Origin: Chloroflexota bacterium
GTDB taxonomy: Bacteria > Chloroflexota > Anaerolineae > Promineifilales > Promineifilaceae
Direction of reading: 5' to 3'
Assembly (NCBI GenBank): GCA_024275635.1
Contig: JAJRYT010000007.1
Location: 46,035-110,034, forward strand
Length of the DNA: 64,000 nt
Position numbers and translations under genes: made by a program. Each line of letters opens with the position of its first letter. Within the stretch, counting starts at the first letter, position 1. The notes below the pieces were generated by a model that worked only from the letters and a program-made list of their open reading frames with translations, was not told the origin of the DNA and ran no database searches. Below, piece after piece: positions 1 through 9,076 of this stretch.

Positions 1-110
1 GAACATCACGGCCCATTTTTTACTGTGTAAGGTTTTAACGTAAAATAGCATCTAGTCAATAGAGACAAGAGGATAGAGCGAGAACGAGAGGGGAAATCCA
101 TCTGAATCTT

Positions 111-1022
111 ATGAAGCAAGTTACTGTGACGATTCCGGCAACGACGGCGAACCTGGGGTCGGGCTTTGATTGCCTGGGCCTGGCGTTGGGGCTGCGGAAT
201 GAGGTGCGGCTGACGGCCGTTCCCGACAACTTACACATCACTATTGGCGGCGAAGGCGCTGATAAGCTGCCAACTGATGAGACAAACTTGGTTTATCGCG
301 CGTCGGAACGGTTATTTGAACGGGTCGGGAAACGGCCGGCCGGCCTGCACATTCACCAGCATAACAACATCCCCGTCGGCAGCGGGCTGGGCAGCAGCGC
401 GGCAGCCACGTTGGGCGGCCTGACAGCGGCCAACATCCTGGTAGACGGCGGCCTGACTGGCACGGAACTTCTACAACTGGCGACAGAGATGGAAGGCCAT
501 CCTGACAACGTCGTCCCGGCCTTCTATGGGGGGCTGACGCTGGTGGTGATGGCCGGCGCTCGCCTCCATGTTGAACAAATCACGGTTCCTGCCATGCGGG
601 TCGTCATCGTTTTGCCTGACTTTGACTTGCCAACTGCTGAAGCGCGGGCGGCGCTGCCTGCGCAAGTTCCGCTGGCCGACGCGGTATTCAACATCGGCCG
701 AGCCGGGCTGGTCATACGCGCCCTGGAACGAGGTGATTTTGGCGCGCTGGCGCTGGCAATGCAGGATAAATTGCACCAGCCGTACCGCGTACCGCTCATT
801 CCGGGCCTGGCCGATGCGTCTGTGGCCGCGTTGGAGGCAGGAGCGGCGGCCGTCGCCCTCAGCGGCGCCGGGCCGAGCCTGGCCGCTTTTGCCCCGGAGG
901 GGCACAAACGCATCGCCCAGGCAGCAGTGAAGGCGTTTAAGTTGGCGGGATTGAACGGCCGTTTCTGGATTTTGCCAGTAGATAATCAAGGCTGCCAATC
1001 AGCAATCATTAATCTTCACTAA
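111..1022 (+). CDS. thrB: Homoserine kinase
   Basis: GHMP-family kinase that phosphorylates homoserine to O-phosphohomoserine in threonine synthesis, in the cytoplasm. The 303-residue product begins with the family-typical VTIPATTANLGSGFD segment and has the ATP-binding glycine/serine loop PVGSGLGSSAAA at residues 88-99. The C-terminal SGAGPSLAAFA motif is also present. Length matches the family. The next gene lies 178 bp away, so it is probably not co-transcribed with the pdh genes. The other threonine/lysine/methionine gene in the window, asd, is 57 kb away. No clear Shine-Dalgarno precedes the ATG; the start is chosen because the homology begins at residue 2. Confidence 0.93.
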   Translation: MKQVTVTIPATTANLGSGFDCLGLALGLRNEVRLTAVPDNLHITIGGEGADKLPTDETNLVYRASERLFERVGKRPAGLHIHQHNNIPVGSGLGSSAAATLGGLTAANILVDGGLTGTELLQLATEMEGHPDNVVPAFYGGLTLVVMAGARLHVEQITVPAMRVVIVLPDFDLPTAEARAALPAQVPLADAVFNIGRAGLVIRALERGDFGALALAMQDKLHQPYRVPLIPGLADASVAALEAGAAAVALSGAGPSLAAFAPEGHKRIAQAAVKAFKLAGLNGRFWILPVDNQGCQSAIINLH

Positions 1023-1116
1023 TATTCCTCTGTGAAACCCGTCACATTGTCGCCGTCAGAGGGCAAATTTGCTACACTAAAAGATGGTTGATAATGCAAC
1101 CAATCCCACCGTATAC

Positions 1117-1187
1117 CGAACATTGAACATTGAATACTGAACACCGGGACAAACTCAGTCCTCATCACTCAGTCCTCATCACTAAAC
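1117..1187. repeat. Intergenic short-word tandem repeats (GAACATT; CAGTCCTCATCACT)
   Basis: The 177-bp gap between thrB and pdhA holds two small arrays. CGAACATTGAACATTGAATA repeats a 7-8 bp word at 1117-1145. A 14-bp unit, CAGTCCTCATCACT, occurs twice at about 1155-1183. They belong to the same style of short-word array found in many gaps of this window. No gene is seen in the gap. Confidence 0.6.
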
Positions 1188-1199
1188 TAGGAGTATTAG

Positions 1200-2162
1200 A
1201 TGGATAAAGAGACCACACTCGATTGGTACCGGCAAATGGTACTGATTCGACGCTTCGAGCAGCGCAGCTCGGAGCTTTATCAGTTAGGCAAAATTGGCGG
1301 CTTTTTGCATCTTTACATTGGACAGGAAGCCGTTGCCGTCGGTTCGATTAACGCCCGCGGCGAACAAGACCATATCATTACCGCTTACCGCGATCATGGC
1401 CACGCGCTGACGGTTGGCTCGGACACGAAGCAGATTATGGCCGAGATGCTGGGCAAATCAACCGGCGTCAGCAAGGGCAAGGGCGGCTCGATGCATCTGG
1501 CTGATGTGGAGCGCCGCTATTGGGGCGGCCACGCCGTTGTCGGGGCGCATTTGACGCTGGCGGCGGGCATCGCTCTGGCGGAGCAGTACAAGGGCACAGA
1601 TGCGGCCGTTCTTTGCTATTTTGGCGACGGGGCGACGAATATTGGCTATTTCCATGAATCGCTGAATCTATCAGGCGTTTGGGATTTACCCGTGTTGTGG
1701 ATTTGTGAGAATAATCAGTACGGGATGGGAACGGCCGTTGCCCGCCACTCATCCGCCTCATCCATTATGCAAAAAGCCAGCGGCTACGACATCCCCGCAT
1801 CCCAGGTAGACGGCATGAACGTCTTCGCCGTCTACGAAGCGACCAAGAAAGCGCTGGCTGCCATCCGTAACGGCGAAGGGCCGCAGTTTCTGGAAATCCT
1901 CACCTACCGTTTCGAGGGACACAGTATGGGCGACCCGCTGCGCTACCGCACTAAGGAAGAGGTGAAAAAATGGCGCGAAGACGATCCCATCGGTATCCTG
2001 GAAAGGCATATCCTGGCCGAAAAAATCGCCAACAAAGATAAACTGGAAGCAATTGATACGGCCGTCGAAGCAAAACTGGACGAGGCCGTCGCCTTTGCCG
2101 AAGCCTCCCCGCTGCCGGCGATGGAAGAACTATTTACGGATATTTTTGTGGAAGAAAATTAA
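1200..2162 (+). CDS. pdhA: Pyruvate dehydrogenase E1 component, alpha subunit
   Basis: Thiamine-diphosphate-dependent E1alpha that decarboxylates pyruvate (or another 2-oxoacid) and hands the acyl group to the E2 lipoyl arm. The 320-residue protein carries the ThDP-binding GDGATNIGYFHE motif followed by ENNQYGMGT at about residues 142-178, and SKGKGGSMHL near residue 91 as in PDH-type rather than branched-chain enzymes. AGGAG sits just before the ATG. It heads a pdhA-pdhB-pdhC cluster. No E3 (dihydrolipoamide dehydrogenase) lies in the window. Acetoin dehydrogenase E1alpha is the main alternative, since the two families are close. Confidence 0.92.
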   Translation: MDKETTLDWYRQMVLIRRFEQRSSELYQLGKIGGFLHLYIGQEAVAVGSINARGEQDHIITAYRDHGHALTVGSDTKQIMAEMLGKSTGVSKGKGGSMHLADVERRYWGGHAVVGAHLTLAAGIALAEQYKGTDAAVLCYFGDGATNIGYFHESLNLSGVWDLPVLWICENNQYGMGTAVARHSSASSIMQKASGYDIPASQVDGMNVFAVYEATKKALAAIRNGEGPQFLEILTYRFEGHSMGDPLRYRTKEEVKKWREDDPIGILERHILAEKIANKDKLEAIDTAVEAKLDEAVAFAEASPLPAMEELFTDIFVEEN

Positions 2163-2220
2163 AGATTGATGATTGGGGCCTCGAGAAATCTTTAATCTTC
2201 AATCTTTAATCATCAATGTT
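2163..2220. repeat. Inverted short-word array (ATTGATGATT / AATCTTCAATC)
   Basis: Right after pdhA, AAAGATTGATGATTG is followed after about 14 nt by AATCTTTAATC-, TTCAATC- and TTTAATCATCAAT words. The left and right parts are reverse complements, so the transcript could fold into a long imperfect hairpin between pdhA and pdhB. Near-identical elements occur near 17190, 27775, 56690 and 58555. Confidence 0.65.
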
Positions 2221-2230
2221 GGAGAACATC

Positions 2231-3043
2231 ATGGCACAAATAACCATGCGACAAGCAATTACCGACGCGCTGCGCGAAGAGATGTACCGGGACGAGCGCG
2301 TTTTTATCATGGGGGAGGAAGTGGGCGTGTGGGGCGGCACGTATGCCGTCACGCGCGGTTTTTACGATGAATTTGGCCCGCGCCGTGTGCGCGACACCCC
2401 GATTTCGGAAATGGTCATTGGCGGAGCGGCCGTTGGCGCAGCGATGAACGGCCTGCGCCCCATCGCCGAGTTTATGACGATCAACTTTGCCTTCGTGGCT
2501 TTTGACGCCATTGTCAACCACGCGGCCAAGATGCACTACATGTTTGGCGGGCAGATGCGCGTGCCGTTGGTGCTGCGCGCGCCGGGCGGCGGCGGCCGCC
2601 AGTTGGGGGCGACGCATAGCCACACACCGGATGTGATCTTTGCTCATTTCCCCGGCCTGAAAGTGGTATCCCCGGCCACGCCGTATGACGCTAAAGGACT
2701 GCTGAAAGCAGCGATCCGCACGGATGATCCGGTGCTGTTTATCGAACACGCCACGCTGTACCAGGTACGCGGCGAGGTGCCGGAAGGGGATTTTGTGGTT
2801 CCCATTGGCGTTTCGGATGTGAAGCGGGAAGGCACGGATGTGACGATTGTGGCTTATGCCCAGGGGTTACAGGTTGCGCTGGCGGCGGCGGATAAATTGG
2901 ACAAGGAAGGTATTGCGGCGGAGGTGGTGGATTTAAGGACGTTACGGCCGTTAGACATGGCTCCGGTTCTCAAATCATTCCAAAAAACCTTCAAAGCCGT
3001 TGTGGTGGAAGAAGGCCATCGCTCCTATGGCGTCGGCGCCTAA
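2231..3043 (+). CDS. pdhB: Pyruvate dehydrogenase E1 component, beta subunit (prematurely terminated)
   Basis: Partner of PdhA in the E1 heterotetramer (transketolase-like pyrimidine domain plus C-terminal swivel domain). The start is the ATG at 2231, preceded by GGAG; an ATG 15 bp upstream lacks a ribosome site. Family hallmarks are MGEEVGVWGG, RVRDTPISE and APGGGGRQLGATHS. The frame stops at a TAA at codon 271, directly after HRSYGVGA, where the family continues with E-I-A-A-R-I. The same frame continues open for 52 more codons with the expected ending, so a single GAA-to-TAA change explains the break. As written, the product lacks its last 50 or so residues. Either a real nonsense mutation or an assembly error is possible. 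Confidence 0.88.
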   Translation: MAQITMRQAITDALREEMYRDERVFIMGEEVGVWGGTYAVTRGFYDEFGPRRVRDTPISEMVIGGAAVGAAMNGLRPIAEFMTINFAFVAFDAIVNHAAKMHYMFGGQMRVPLVLRAPGGGGRQLGATHSHTPDVIFAHFPGLKVVSPATPYDAKGLLKAAIRTDDPVLFIEHATLYQVRGEVPEGDFVVPIGVSDVKREGTDVTIVAYAQGLQVALAAADKLDKEGIAAEVVDLRTLRPLDMAPVLKSFQKTFKAVVVEEGHRSYGVGA

Positions 3044-3202
3044 ATCGCGGCCCGCATTCAAGAAGAAGGGTTTGATTACCTGGACGCACCCATCAAGCGG
3101 GTGGCTCAGGCGGAAGCGCCGCTGCCTTACTCACGTGAGTTGGAGCAGTCGGCGTTGATTAACGTGGATAAAGTCATCGCTGCCGTGAAGGAGATTGTGT
3201 AA
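3044..3202 (+). pseudogene. pdhB: Detached 3' end of pdhB after the in-frame TAA
   Basis: This stretch is in the same frame as pdhB and encodes IAARIQEEGFDYLDAPIKRV, then an AEAPLPYS segment, ending with VDKVIAAVKEIV. That is the normal C-terminus of E1beta, including the conserved APLPYS-type segment. With it the protein would be 323 residues, the family's usual length. It ends with a TAA whose last A is the first base of the pdhC ATG, the classic coupled arrangement. This implies that the full-length frame was functional until recently. Confidence 0.85.
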
Positions 3203-4434
3203 TGGCTGAATTTATTGTGATGCCCAAGCTCGGTTTTGACATGCGCGAGGCGGTGTTGAATAATTGGCTCAAAGCTGTAGGCGAGCCGGTGACAAAAGGG
3301 GAAGTTATCGCCGAGATTGAATCAGATAAGGCGACGCTGGAACTGGAAGCGCAGGCGGGCGGCGTCTTGCTGCGCCTGTTAGCCGATGCGGGCGATGTGG
3401 TTCCGGTGGGCGCGAATCTGGCAATTGTCGGGGAAGAGGGCGAGGATGTATCGGGCATGGTAGGGGAGGGGCTGGAGCGAGAGATAAAGGAAGAGTCGGT
3501 TTCGGCAGGGGCGGGAACGGCCGTTGCCATCACACCAACTACTGCGCCGGCGCCAACCAACGGCAAGTATCCTGGCGGCGTCAAGGCGACGCCGGTGGCG
3601 CGGCGGATTGCGCGGGAACTGGGTGTGGATTTGCGATTGGTGACGGGAACGGGGAGTGACGGCCGTATCCGCAAAGCCGACGTGGAGGCATACCAGCCGG
3701 CCCTGGTTGTGCCTGCTCCGGCGGCATTTACGCCGGTTCCTGCCGGGCCGGATAGTGAAGAACTGCCTACCACCCGTCTGCGTCAGGCCATTGGCCGCCG
3801 CATGACCGAGAGCAAAACCACTGTCCCCCACTTCTACGTCACCACCGAAATTGACATGGCTCCGGCGCTGGCCTTGCGTAAACAAATCAACGCCGCCCTG
3901 CCTGAAGGCGAAAAGGTCACCGTCAACGATATGATTGTCAAAGCAGCGGCGCTGGCCCTGCGTGATTTCCCCAACCTCAACGCTAGCTACAACGGCGCGA
4001 CGCTCATCCGCCACAACCGCATTAACGTGGGCAGCGCCGTCGCTGTCGAAGGCGGGCTGCTCACCGTCGTGCAAAAGAATACCGACCTGGCCCCGCTGGC
4101 GCAGGTAGCCAGGGAGAATCGGGCAATAATCGGCCGTGCTCGCGCCGGCAAAATCAAGCCGGAAGACGTAGACGGGGGCACCTTCACCGTCAGCAACCTG
4201 GGCGCGTTCGATGTAGACCACTTCATCGCCATCATCAACCCGCCCGACGCCGCCATCCTGGCCATCGGCTCGGCCAAGCAAGTTCCCGTCGCTGTGGACG
4301 GCCAACTGACCATCGGCACGCGCATGAAAGCCACCATCTCCGCCGACCACCGCGTCACCGACGGCGCGGAAGCCGCCCAGTACATGCAGGCGTTCAAGGC
4401 GATTTTGGAAGAACCATTGCGGTTGCTTTTGTAA
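3202..4434 (+). CDS. pdhC: Dihydrolipoamide acyltransferase, E2 component
   Basis: E2 core of the 2-oxoacid dehydrogenase complex; it moves the acyl group from the lipoyl arm to CoA. The 410 residues are laid out as one lipoyl domain (about 1-80, lipoylated Lys43 in ESDKATLE), an Ala/Pro-rich linker, a peripheral-subunit-binding domain (about 128-165, VARRIARELGVDL and GSDGRIRKADV), a second linker and the catalytic domain. The active-site motif ADHRVTDGAEAAQYM places the catalytic His at residue 383. The start overlaps the pdhB stop frame by one base. Substrate (pyruvate, branched-chain or acetoin) cannot be fixed from sequence alone. Confidence 0.92.
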   Translation: MAEFIVMPKLGFDMREAVLNNWLKAVGEPVTKGEVIAEIESDKATLELEAQAGGVLLRLLADAGDVVPVGANLAIVGEEGEDVSGMVGEGLEREIKEESVSAGAGTAVAITPTTAPAPTNGKYPGGVKATPVARRIARELGVDLRLVTGTGSDGRIRKADVEAYQPALVVPAPAAFTPVPAGPDSEELPTTRLRQAIGRRMTESKTTVPHFYVTTEIDMAPALALRKQINAALPEGEKVTVNDMIVKAAALALRDFPNLNASYNGATLIRHNRINVGSAVAVEGGLLTVVQKNTDLAPLAQVARENRAIIGRARAGKIKPEDVDGGTFTVSNLGAFDVDHFIAIINPPDAAILAIGSAKQVPVAVDGQLTIGTRMKATISADHRVTDGAEAAQYMQAFKAILEEPLRLLL

Positions 4435-4576
4435 GATTCAGAGGGGTAGGGTGACCTTGCCATCTTGCCCCTCTTAAAGCCAGTTTGCTAAAATCTGTTA
4501 TACTTACATAACGGTGTTCACATAACACGCCTGTTATTTTATTGGCAGCACAATCAATTCAAAAGAGGTGAGTTCA

Positions 4577-5290
4577 ATGGCCACAATCCTAGTCATTGAT
4601 GACGATGAATTGGTTTCCCGGACTTTACAGCGCACATTAAAGCTGTACGACTACCAAGTGATGGTAGCCAACAGCGGCCCAGAAGGGCTGCAGTTAGCCC
4701 GGCGACACCGCCCCGATCTGTTTATCCTAGACATTATGATGCCGGGGATGGACGGATACCAGGTATGCCGCCAGATTCGCGGCGATCCGCTCCTGGCTGA
4801 CCTACCTGTTCTTTTCCTCACGGCGAAAGGTAAGGATGAAGACAAGATTGAGGGCTTCCGCGCCGGCGCCGATGATTATTTGAGTAAGCCGTTTAACATG
4901 GAAGAGCTGCAGCTGCGCGTGAAAGCGATTTTACGCCGGGTGACTTCACCCATGGATGAGCCGGAGACACCGACAGAAGTTGTTGTGGGTAATACCATTC
5001 TAGACTGCCGCACATTCAGGGTGACAACTCCCAATGGCGTCGCTTTGTTGACCAATGTGCAGTTTGATCTGCTTTATCATCTGTTAAGCCATGTAGACCA
5101 GGTATTTAACAGCCAACAGCTCCTACAGGACGTGTGGGATTATCCCCGCGATACAGGCAGCCCGGAGTTGGTGCGGGCGCATATTAAGAATTTACGCGAG
5201 AAGATCGAACCGCGTCCCAGCCATCCGATTTATATTCGCACGATTCAGGGGCATGGGTATACGTTTTCTTCGGAAAGGACGAGAGACTAG
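4577..5290 (+). CDS. OmpR/PhoB-family DNA-binding response regulator
   Basis: A 237-residue two-domain regulator. The N-terminal receiver has the acidic pocket LVIDDDE, the phospho-acceptor Asp in LFILDIMMPG and the conserved Lys in DDYLSKPF. The C-terminal winged helix begins near residue 130 (GNTILDCRTFRVT) and ends with RTIQGHGYTFS. The start is the ATG at 4577 because AGAGGTG lies six bases upstream; an in-frame GTG three codons earlier overlaps that ribosome site. The hybrid kinase gene follows after about 80 bp on the same strand and is its probable partner. Confidence 0.88.
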   Translation: MATILVIDDDELVSRTLQRTLKLYDYQVMVANSGPEGLQLARRHRPDLFILDIMMPGMDGYQVCRQIRGDPLLADLPVLFLTAKGKDEDKIEGFRAGADDYLSKPFNMEELQLRVKAILRRVTSPMDEPETPTEVVVGNTILDCRTFRVTTPNGVALLTNVQFDLLYHLLSHVDQVFNSQQLLQDVWDYPRDTGSPELVRAHIKNLREKIEPRPSHPIYIRTIQGHGYTFSSERTRD

Positions 5291-5355
5291 CAACCAGGAG
5301 ACTAGGAGATTGGTGACTGCTGTGGCCCAGTCTCCAGTCTCTAATCTCCAGTCTC
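5284..5355. repeat. Inverted short-word array (GGAGACT / AGTCTCC)
   Basis: Between the regulator and the kinase, AGAGACTAGCAACCAGGAGA-type words are followed, after a short centre, by CAGTCTCCAGTCTCTAATCT-type words on the opposite orientation. The halves are imperfect reverse complements and could form a hairpin. The architecture equals that of the ATTGAAG-type elements but with a different word. Confidence 0.6.
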
Positions 5356-5373
5356 TATTCAAATTGCCAGATC

Positions 5374-7419
5374 ATGATTCAGGCAAATCCCCCACAAGTT
5401 CAGTTAAAACCGACGGCTCATATTTTGGTCGTTGATGATGAGCCAGAGATTGCCGAGTCGTTGGCTGACTATTTGACGAAGAAGGAAAACTTCAAAATAT
5501 CGCTGGCTGGAGATGGACGAACGGCGATTGATTTGCTGCAAGCAGCGATTGGCACGGAGACGGAATTTGACCTGGTCCTGCTGGATATGCGGATGCCGGT
5601 AATGTCGGGGCAGGATGTGCTGAACTGGATTCGGCAGCATCCTGATTTGCAGTATATACGGGTGGTGCTGCTAACGGCCGCGGCTGGCAGCCATGAAAAA
5701 GTAGAAGCGCTCTCGGCCGGGGCGGATGATTACATTACCAAGCCCTACTATCCGCAGGAACTGCTGGCGCGGGTAAAGACGATTTTACGCACACAGCAGT
5801 TGGAAAAGCAGTTACAGCGGCAAAGCGAGCAGTTGGCAGCGTTGAACCAGGTGGGGCAGCGGGTGGCGGCGACGCTGGAAACGCATGAGGTATTGGTAAC
5901 GGCCGTTGACGGGGTCAACGCCGTTTTGGGGGTGGCGTTAGCGGCGGTGTTGATGGTTGAAGGCGGGCAACTGCGTTACCAATATGTCAGCGGCCTGAAT
6001 GAAGATTTGCTGCCAGACTTGTTTCCGAGCGTCCAGCTAGGGCAGGGGATTATCGGGATTACATTTAGAGAGAAAACGGCCGTTTTCCTCAACCATCCCC
6101 AAACAGACCCCCGTTTTCAGGCCCAGGTAGATGCTCCTTATCAAGATCACATCCAATCCATTATCTCTGCACCGCTGGTTGTGCGTGACCATTCAGTCGG
6201 TGTATTAACCGCTTACAATAAAACAGACGGCTCCTTCACCGAAGTAGATTTAGACCTGTTTGCCTCTCTGGCCAGTTCCATCAGCGAAGCCATCGAAAAC
6301 GCCTGGCTGTTTAACCGCATTCGCCTGCGCCAGCAAGAACTGCTCGAAGGCCGCAACACCTTACAAGCCCTGATTGATGGCATTCCCCACCCTATTTACA
6401 CTATCAGCGATAACTGGCAGCTTGTGTCGGTGAACAAGAGTAAAACCGATGAATTGAGCGCTACCGATAAGGAATTGGCGGGACAGGTATGTTATCAAAC
6501 TTTTTTTGGCCGGGAACGGCCGTGCGAACATTGCCAGGCCGGGCTAACCTTATCCCACAAACAAGCCCAGCATTGGGTTGTTAAATGGAACGGTCCCGAC
6601 CACCTGCCCCGCGAATGGGATATTAACGCCTATCCCATCCCCAGCGCTCAAACCGGCGCGGCCCGAGCGGTGATTTTATGGCAGGATCGCACCGAAGAAC
6701 GCCGTCTGGAAAACTCCCTGCTGCAAGCAGGTAAACTGGCGGCAATTGGTCAACTGGCGGCCGGCGTTGCCCATGAAATCAACAATCCGTTAACGGTTAT
6801 CAACGCCAATGCCCAATTGTTGAAGATGACCATTCCCATTGAAGATGACAATTATGAATCGGTTGATTTGATAGCCCTGGCTGGCGATCGGGCGACCAAA
6901 GTAGTGCGCGGTCTGCTGGATTTTGCTCGTCAGGAACAGTATGATTTTACTCCGGCCAGCATTAACAGAACGATTGACCAGGCGCTCGACCTGGTTCATT
7001 ACCAGTTGCAAACAGCCAATATTGAGGTGTTTCTGGACCTGGCCGATGATTTGCCTGATGTCATTGCCAGTGTGGAGCATTTGAAGAGTGTCTGGCTGAA
7101 CTTGCTGGTAAATGCCCGCGACGCCGTACAGTCACTGCCAGAGAACCGGCTGATCGAAATCACAACGCAGTTAAGCGCGGACGGTAAATATGTTCAGGTA
7201 TTCATACGGGATAATGGGAAGGGGATGTCATCAGCCGAGCTGGCCCATATTTTTGAACCGTTTTATACAACGAAGGATCCGGGCAAAGGGACGGGACTGG
7301 GGCTGGCTACCTGCCACCGTATTGTGGAACAACACCAAGGCGAGGTTAATGTGGTCAGCCATGCTGGTGAAGGAACGACATTCATTATTCGTTTGCCTGC
7401 TGGAGATGTGGAATCATAG
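5374..7419 (+). CDS. Receiver-GAF-PAS histidine kinase
   Basis: A 681-residue cytoplasmic sensor kinase with no membrane segments. Domains in order are a receiver (about 12-130; phospho-acceptor in LVLLDMRMPV, Lys in YITKPY), a short helix rich in Gln/Leu, a GAF domain (about 165-310), a PAS-like domain (about 328-440, containing a CEHCQAG cysteine pair that may bind a metal), HisKA (phospho-accepting His near residue 465 in GVAHEINNPL) and HATPase_c (DNGKGMS, GKGTGLGLA). It probably phosphorylates the regulator encoded upstream and can itself receive phosphate on its own receiver. The PucR-type gene follows three bases after its stop, so they are likely one operon. Confidence 0.87.
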   Translation: MIQANPPQVQLKPTAHILVVDDEPEIAESLADYLTKKENFKISLAGDGRTAIDLLQAAIGTETEFDLVLLDMRMPVMSGQDVLNWIRQHPDLQYIRVVLLTAAAGSHEKVEALSAGADDYITKPYYPQELLARVKTILRTQQLEKQLQRQSEQLAALNQVGQRVAATLETHEVLVTAVDGVNAVLGVALAAVLMVEGGQLRYQYVSGLNEDLLPDLFPSVQLGQGIIGITFREKTAVFLNHPQTDPRFQAQVDAPYQDHIQSIISAPLVVRDHSVGVLTAYNKTDGSFTEVDLDLFASLASSISEAIENAWLFNRIRLRQQELLEGRNTLQALIDGIPHPIYTISDNWQLVSVNKSKTDELSATDKELAGQVCYQTFFGRERPCEHCQAGLTLSHKQAQHWVVKWNGPDHLPREWDINAYPIPSAQTGAARAVILWQDRTEERRLENSLLQAGKLAAIGQLAAGVAHEINNPLTVINANAQLLKMTIPIEDDNYESVDLIALAGDRATKVVRGLLDFARQEQYDFTPASINRTIDQALDLVHYQLQTANIEVFLDLADDLPDVIASVEHLKSVWLNLLVNARDAVQSLPENRLIEITTQLSADGKYVQVFIRDNGKGMSSAELAHIFEPFYTTKDPGKGTGLGLATCHRIVEQHQGEVNVVSHAGEGTTFIIRLPAGDVES

Positions 7420-7422
7420 CGC

Positions 7423-9072
7423 ATGATGAAAAACCAGGCCCTGCCGACTGAAGTGAACATTGGCGATATATTGCGGCTGGCGCTGCCGTTGGATACGGCC
7501 GTTATCTCCGGAGCTAAACAAACGCGGCGCAAAGTGCAGTGGGTGGTCTTACTCACAAGCTGGGACCATTTACCGGAACAGGTAAAAAATGGCGACCTGG
7601 CGCTGGTTCCACCAGTCATACAAAAGCAAATCACCAGCCCCGTACTGCTGCTCAAATTAAAAGCATTATCTGACCTGCAAGCTGCCGGGGTGCTTCTCTT
7701 CCAACCCGTTAGCGACGACATAGGGGCCAAAGCAGATGAATTTAGCATCCCCCTGTTAATTGCGCCGCTCGGAACCAGTGTCCGCGAGTCGCACCGGGCG
7801 ATTGCCGCCTTGTTAATTGATCGGCAAACGGCTACCAGTGAGCGGGGGATGCAGCTGTATCGCAAGCTCTCGGAGATGTCACGCGAGGGACAAAGTCTGG
7901 CTGCCATGACCGATGTGATGGCTAATTTGACCGGGAAAATTGTGGTTGTTCAGGATAAGCGGCTGGAGGTGCGGGCATTGAGTATGCCGCGCAATAATGA
8001 AATTGATGTATCTTATTTAACGGAGATATTGAGTAAACGGGATGATCTGCCGGCGGTGCTGCGTAATCGTAAAGCGGCGGCTAAAGCGCGGCAGAGCTAT
8101 TGGCAGCAGTTATTACCAATCGAGAACATGGGCCGGCTTATCAGCCCGATTGTGTCGGGAGATCGGGCGCGCGGCTATTTATCGGTTGTCGGTCCGGCTG
8201 ATGAACTGGATAATCTGGACAGCCTGACAGTGGAACATGGCGCGGCGGCTTGTGCCTTAGAAATGGCTAAGGCGAAGGCAGTTAGCGATGTGCGTAAGGC
8301 ATTACGCGGCGATTTTCTGGAAGGGATGCTGGCGGGGACGTTATCCAGATCAGAGATTGAAAGGTTGGCTAACCGATTGGACCATAAATCCAGCGTCCCC
8401 CACGCTGTCTTGACGTTTAGATGGATTGGCCGGGAAACACCGTCATTACGCCGCCTGGAAACGGCCGTTCACTGGACATTAGCCAATCACAGCCGGGCGG
8501 CGCTGGTTCACATTCACGGCGACCAGCATGTTTGCATTTTCCAGGCGCTCAAGAACGACGAGGATATGGAGACGGCGCACACGTTGGCGCGGCGTATTTA
8601 TGAACAAACGGCCACCGAATTTCCCGAAGCGCAGTTGGTGGGCGGCATCAGCGGCCCGGCCGCTGCACTTCTCGATTGGCCCCAGGTATATAAGGATGCG
8701 TTACAGGCGATGGAATTAGGCCAACGTCTCCATCTTAACCATGTTGTTGACTTCGGCAGTTTGGGCGTTTATCAATTATTGGGCCAGTTGGAAGATATCC
8801 CCCCTGTGCGTGAATTTACGCAGCAGATTATTGGCCCTCTGTTTGAATATGACCGGCAGCATCGCAGCAGTTTAGTGCAGACGATTGACGCTTACTTTGA
8901 CCATCATGGCAACATCAGCCAAACGGCCGAATCGCTCTTCATCCACCGCAACACCCTCCTTTACCGGCTGGAACGCATTAAAGAATTAACCGGCCAGGAT
9001 TTGAGCCAGGCCAATATGCGCCTGGCTCTTCATTTAGCTTTGAAACTGTGGTTGTTGCAGCCGGAAACGTGA
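7423..9072 (+). CDS. PucR-family transcriptional regulator
   Basis: A 549-residue regulator with an N-terminal PucR-like ligand domain (about 10-130), a central GGDEF-like/CdaR middle region and a C-terminal PucR-type helix-turn-helix, HHGNISQTAESLFIHRNTLL, near residues 488-507, followed by YRLERIKELTGQDL. Members control purine, sugar-acid or amino-acid catabolism. The FAD oxidase gene begins four bases downstream, so that enzyme is the likely target. The start is the first of two adjacent ATGs; a GGAG lies rather far upstream (about 18 bp). Confidence 0.85.
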   Translation: MMKNQALPTEVNIGDILRLALPLDTAVISGAKQTRRKVQWVVLLTSWDHLPEQVKNGDLALVPPVIQKQITSPVLLLKLKALSDLQAAGVLLFQPVSDDIGAKADEFSIPLLIAPLGTSVRESHRAIAALLIDRQTATSERGMQLYRKLSEMSREGQSLAAMTDVMANLTGKIVVVQDKRLEVRALSMPRNNEIDVSYLTEILSKRDDLPAVLRNRKAAAKARQSYWQQLLPIENMGRLISPIVSGDRARGYLSVVGPADELDNLDSLTVEHGAAACALEMAKAKAVSDVRKALRGDFLEGMLAGTLSRSEIERLANRLDHKSSVPHAVLTFRWIGRETPSLRRLETAVHWTLANHSRAALVHIHGDQHVCIFQALKNDEDMETAHTLARRIYEQTATEFPEAQLVGGISGPAAALLDWPQVYKDALQAMELGQRLHLNHVVDFGSLGVYQLLGQLEDIPPVREFTQQIIGPLFEYDRQHRSSLVQTIDAYFDHHGNISQTAESLFIHRNTLLYRLERIKELTGQDLSQANMRLALHLALKLWLLQPET

Positions 9073-9076
9073 CGTG

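Noticed and set aside
2592..2599. NotI site GCGGCCGC as evidence for nuclease specificity
   Set aside because: Only two full NotI sites were found (here and at 34600-34607), too few to say whether they are avoided or favoured.
2213..2749. Minus-strand ORF of 178 residues opposite pdhB
   Set aside because: It is a shadow of a clearly coding frame; its residue make-up is rich in His, Arg and Ala with no family features.
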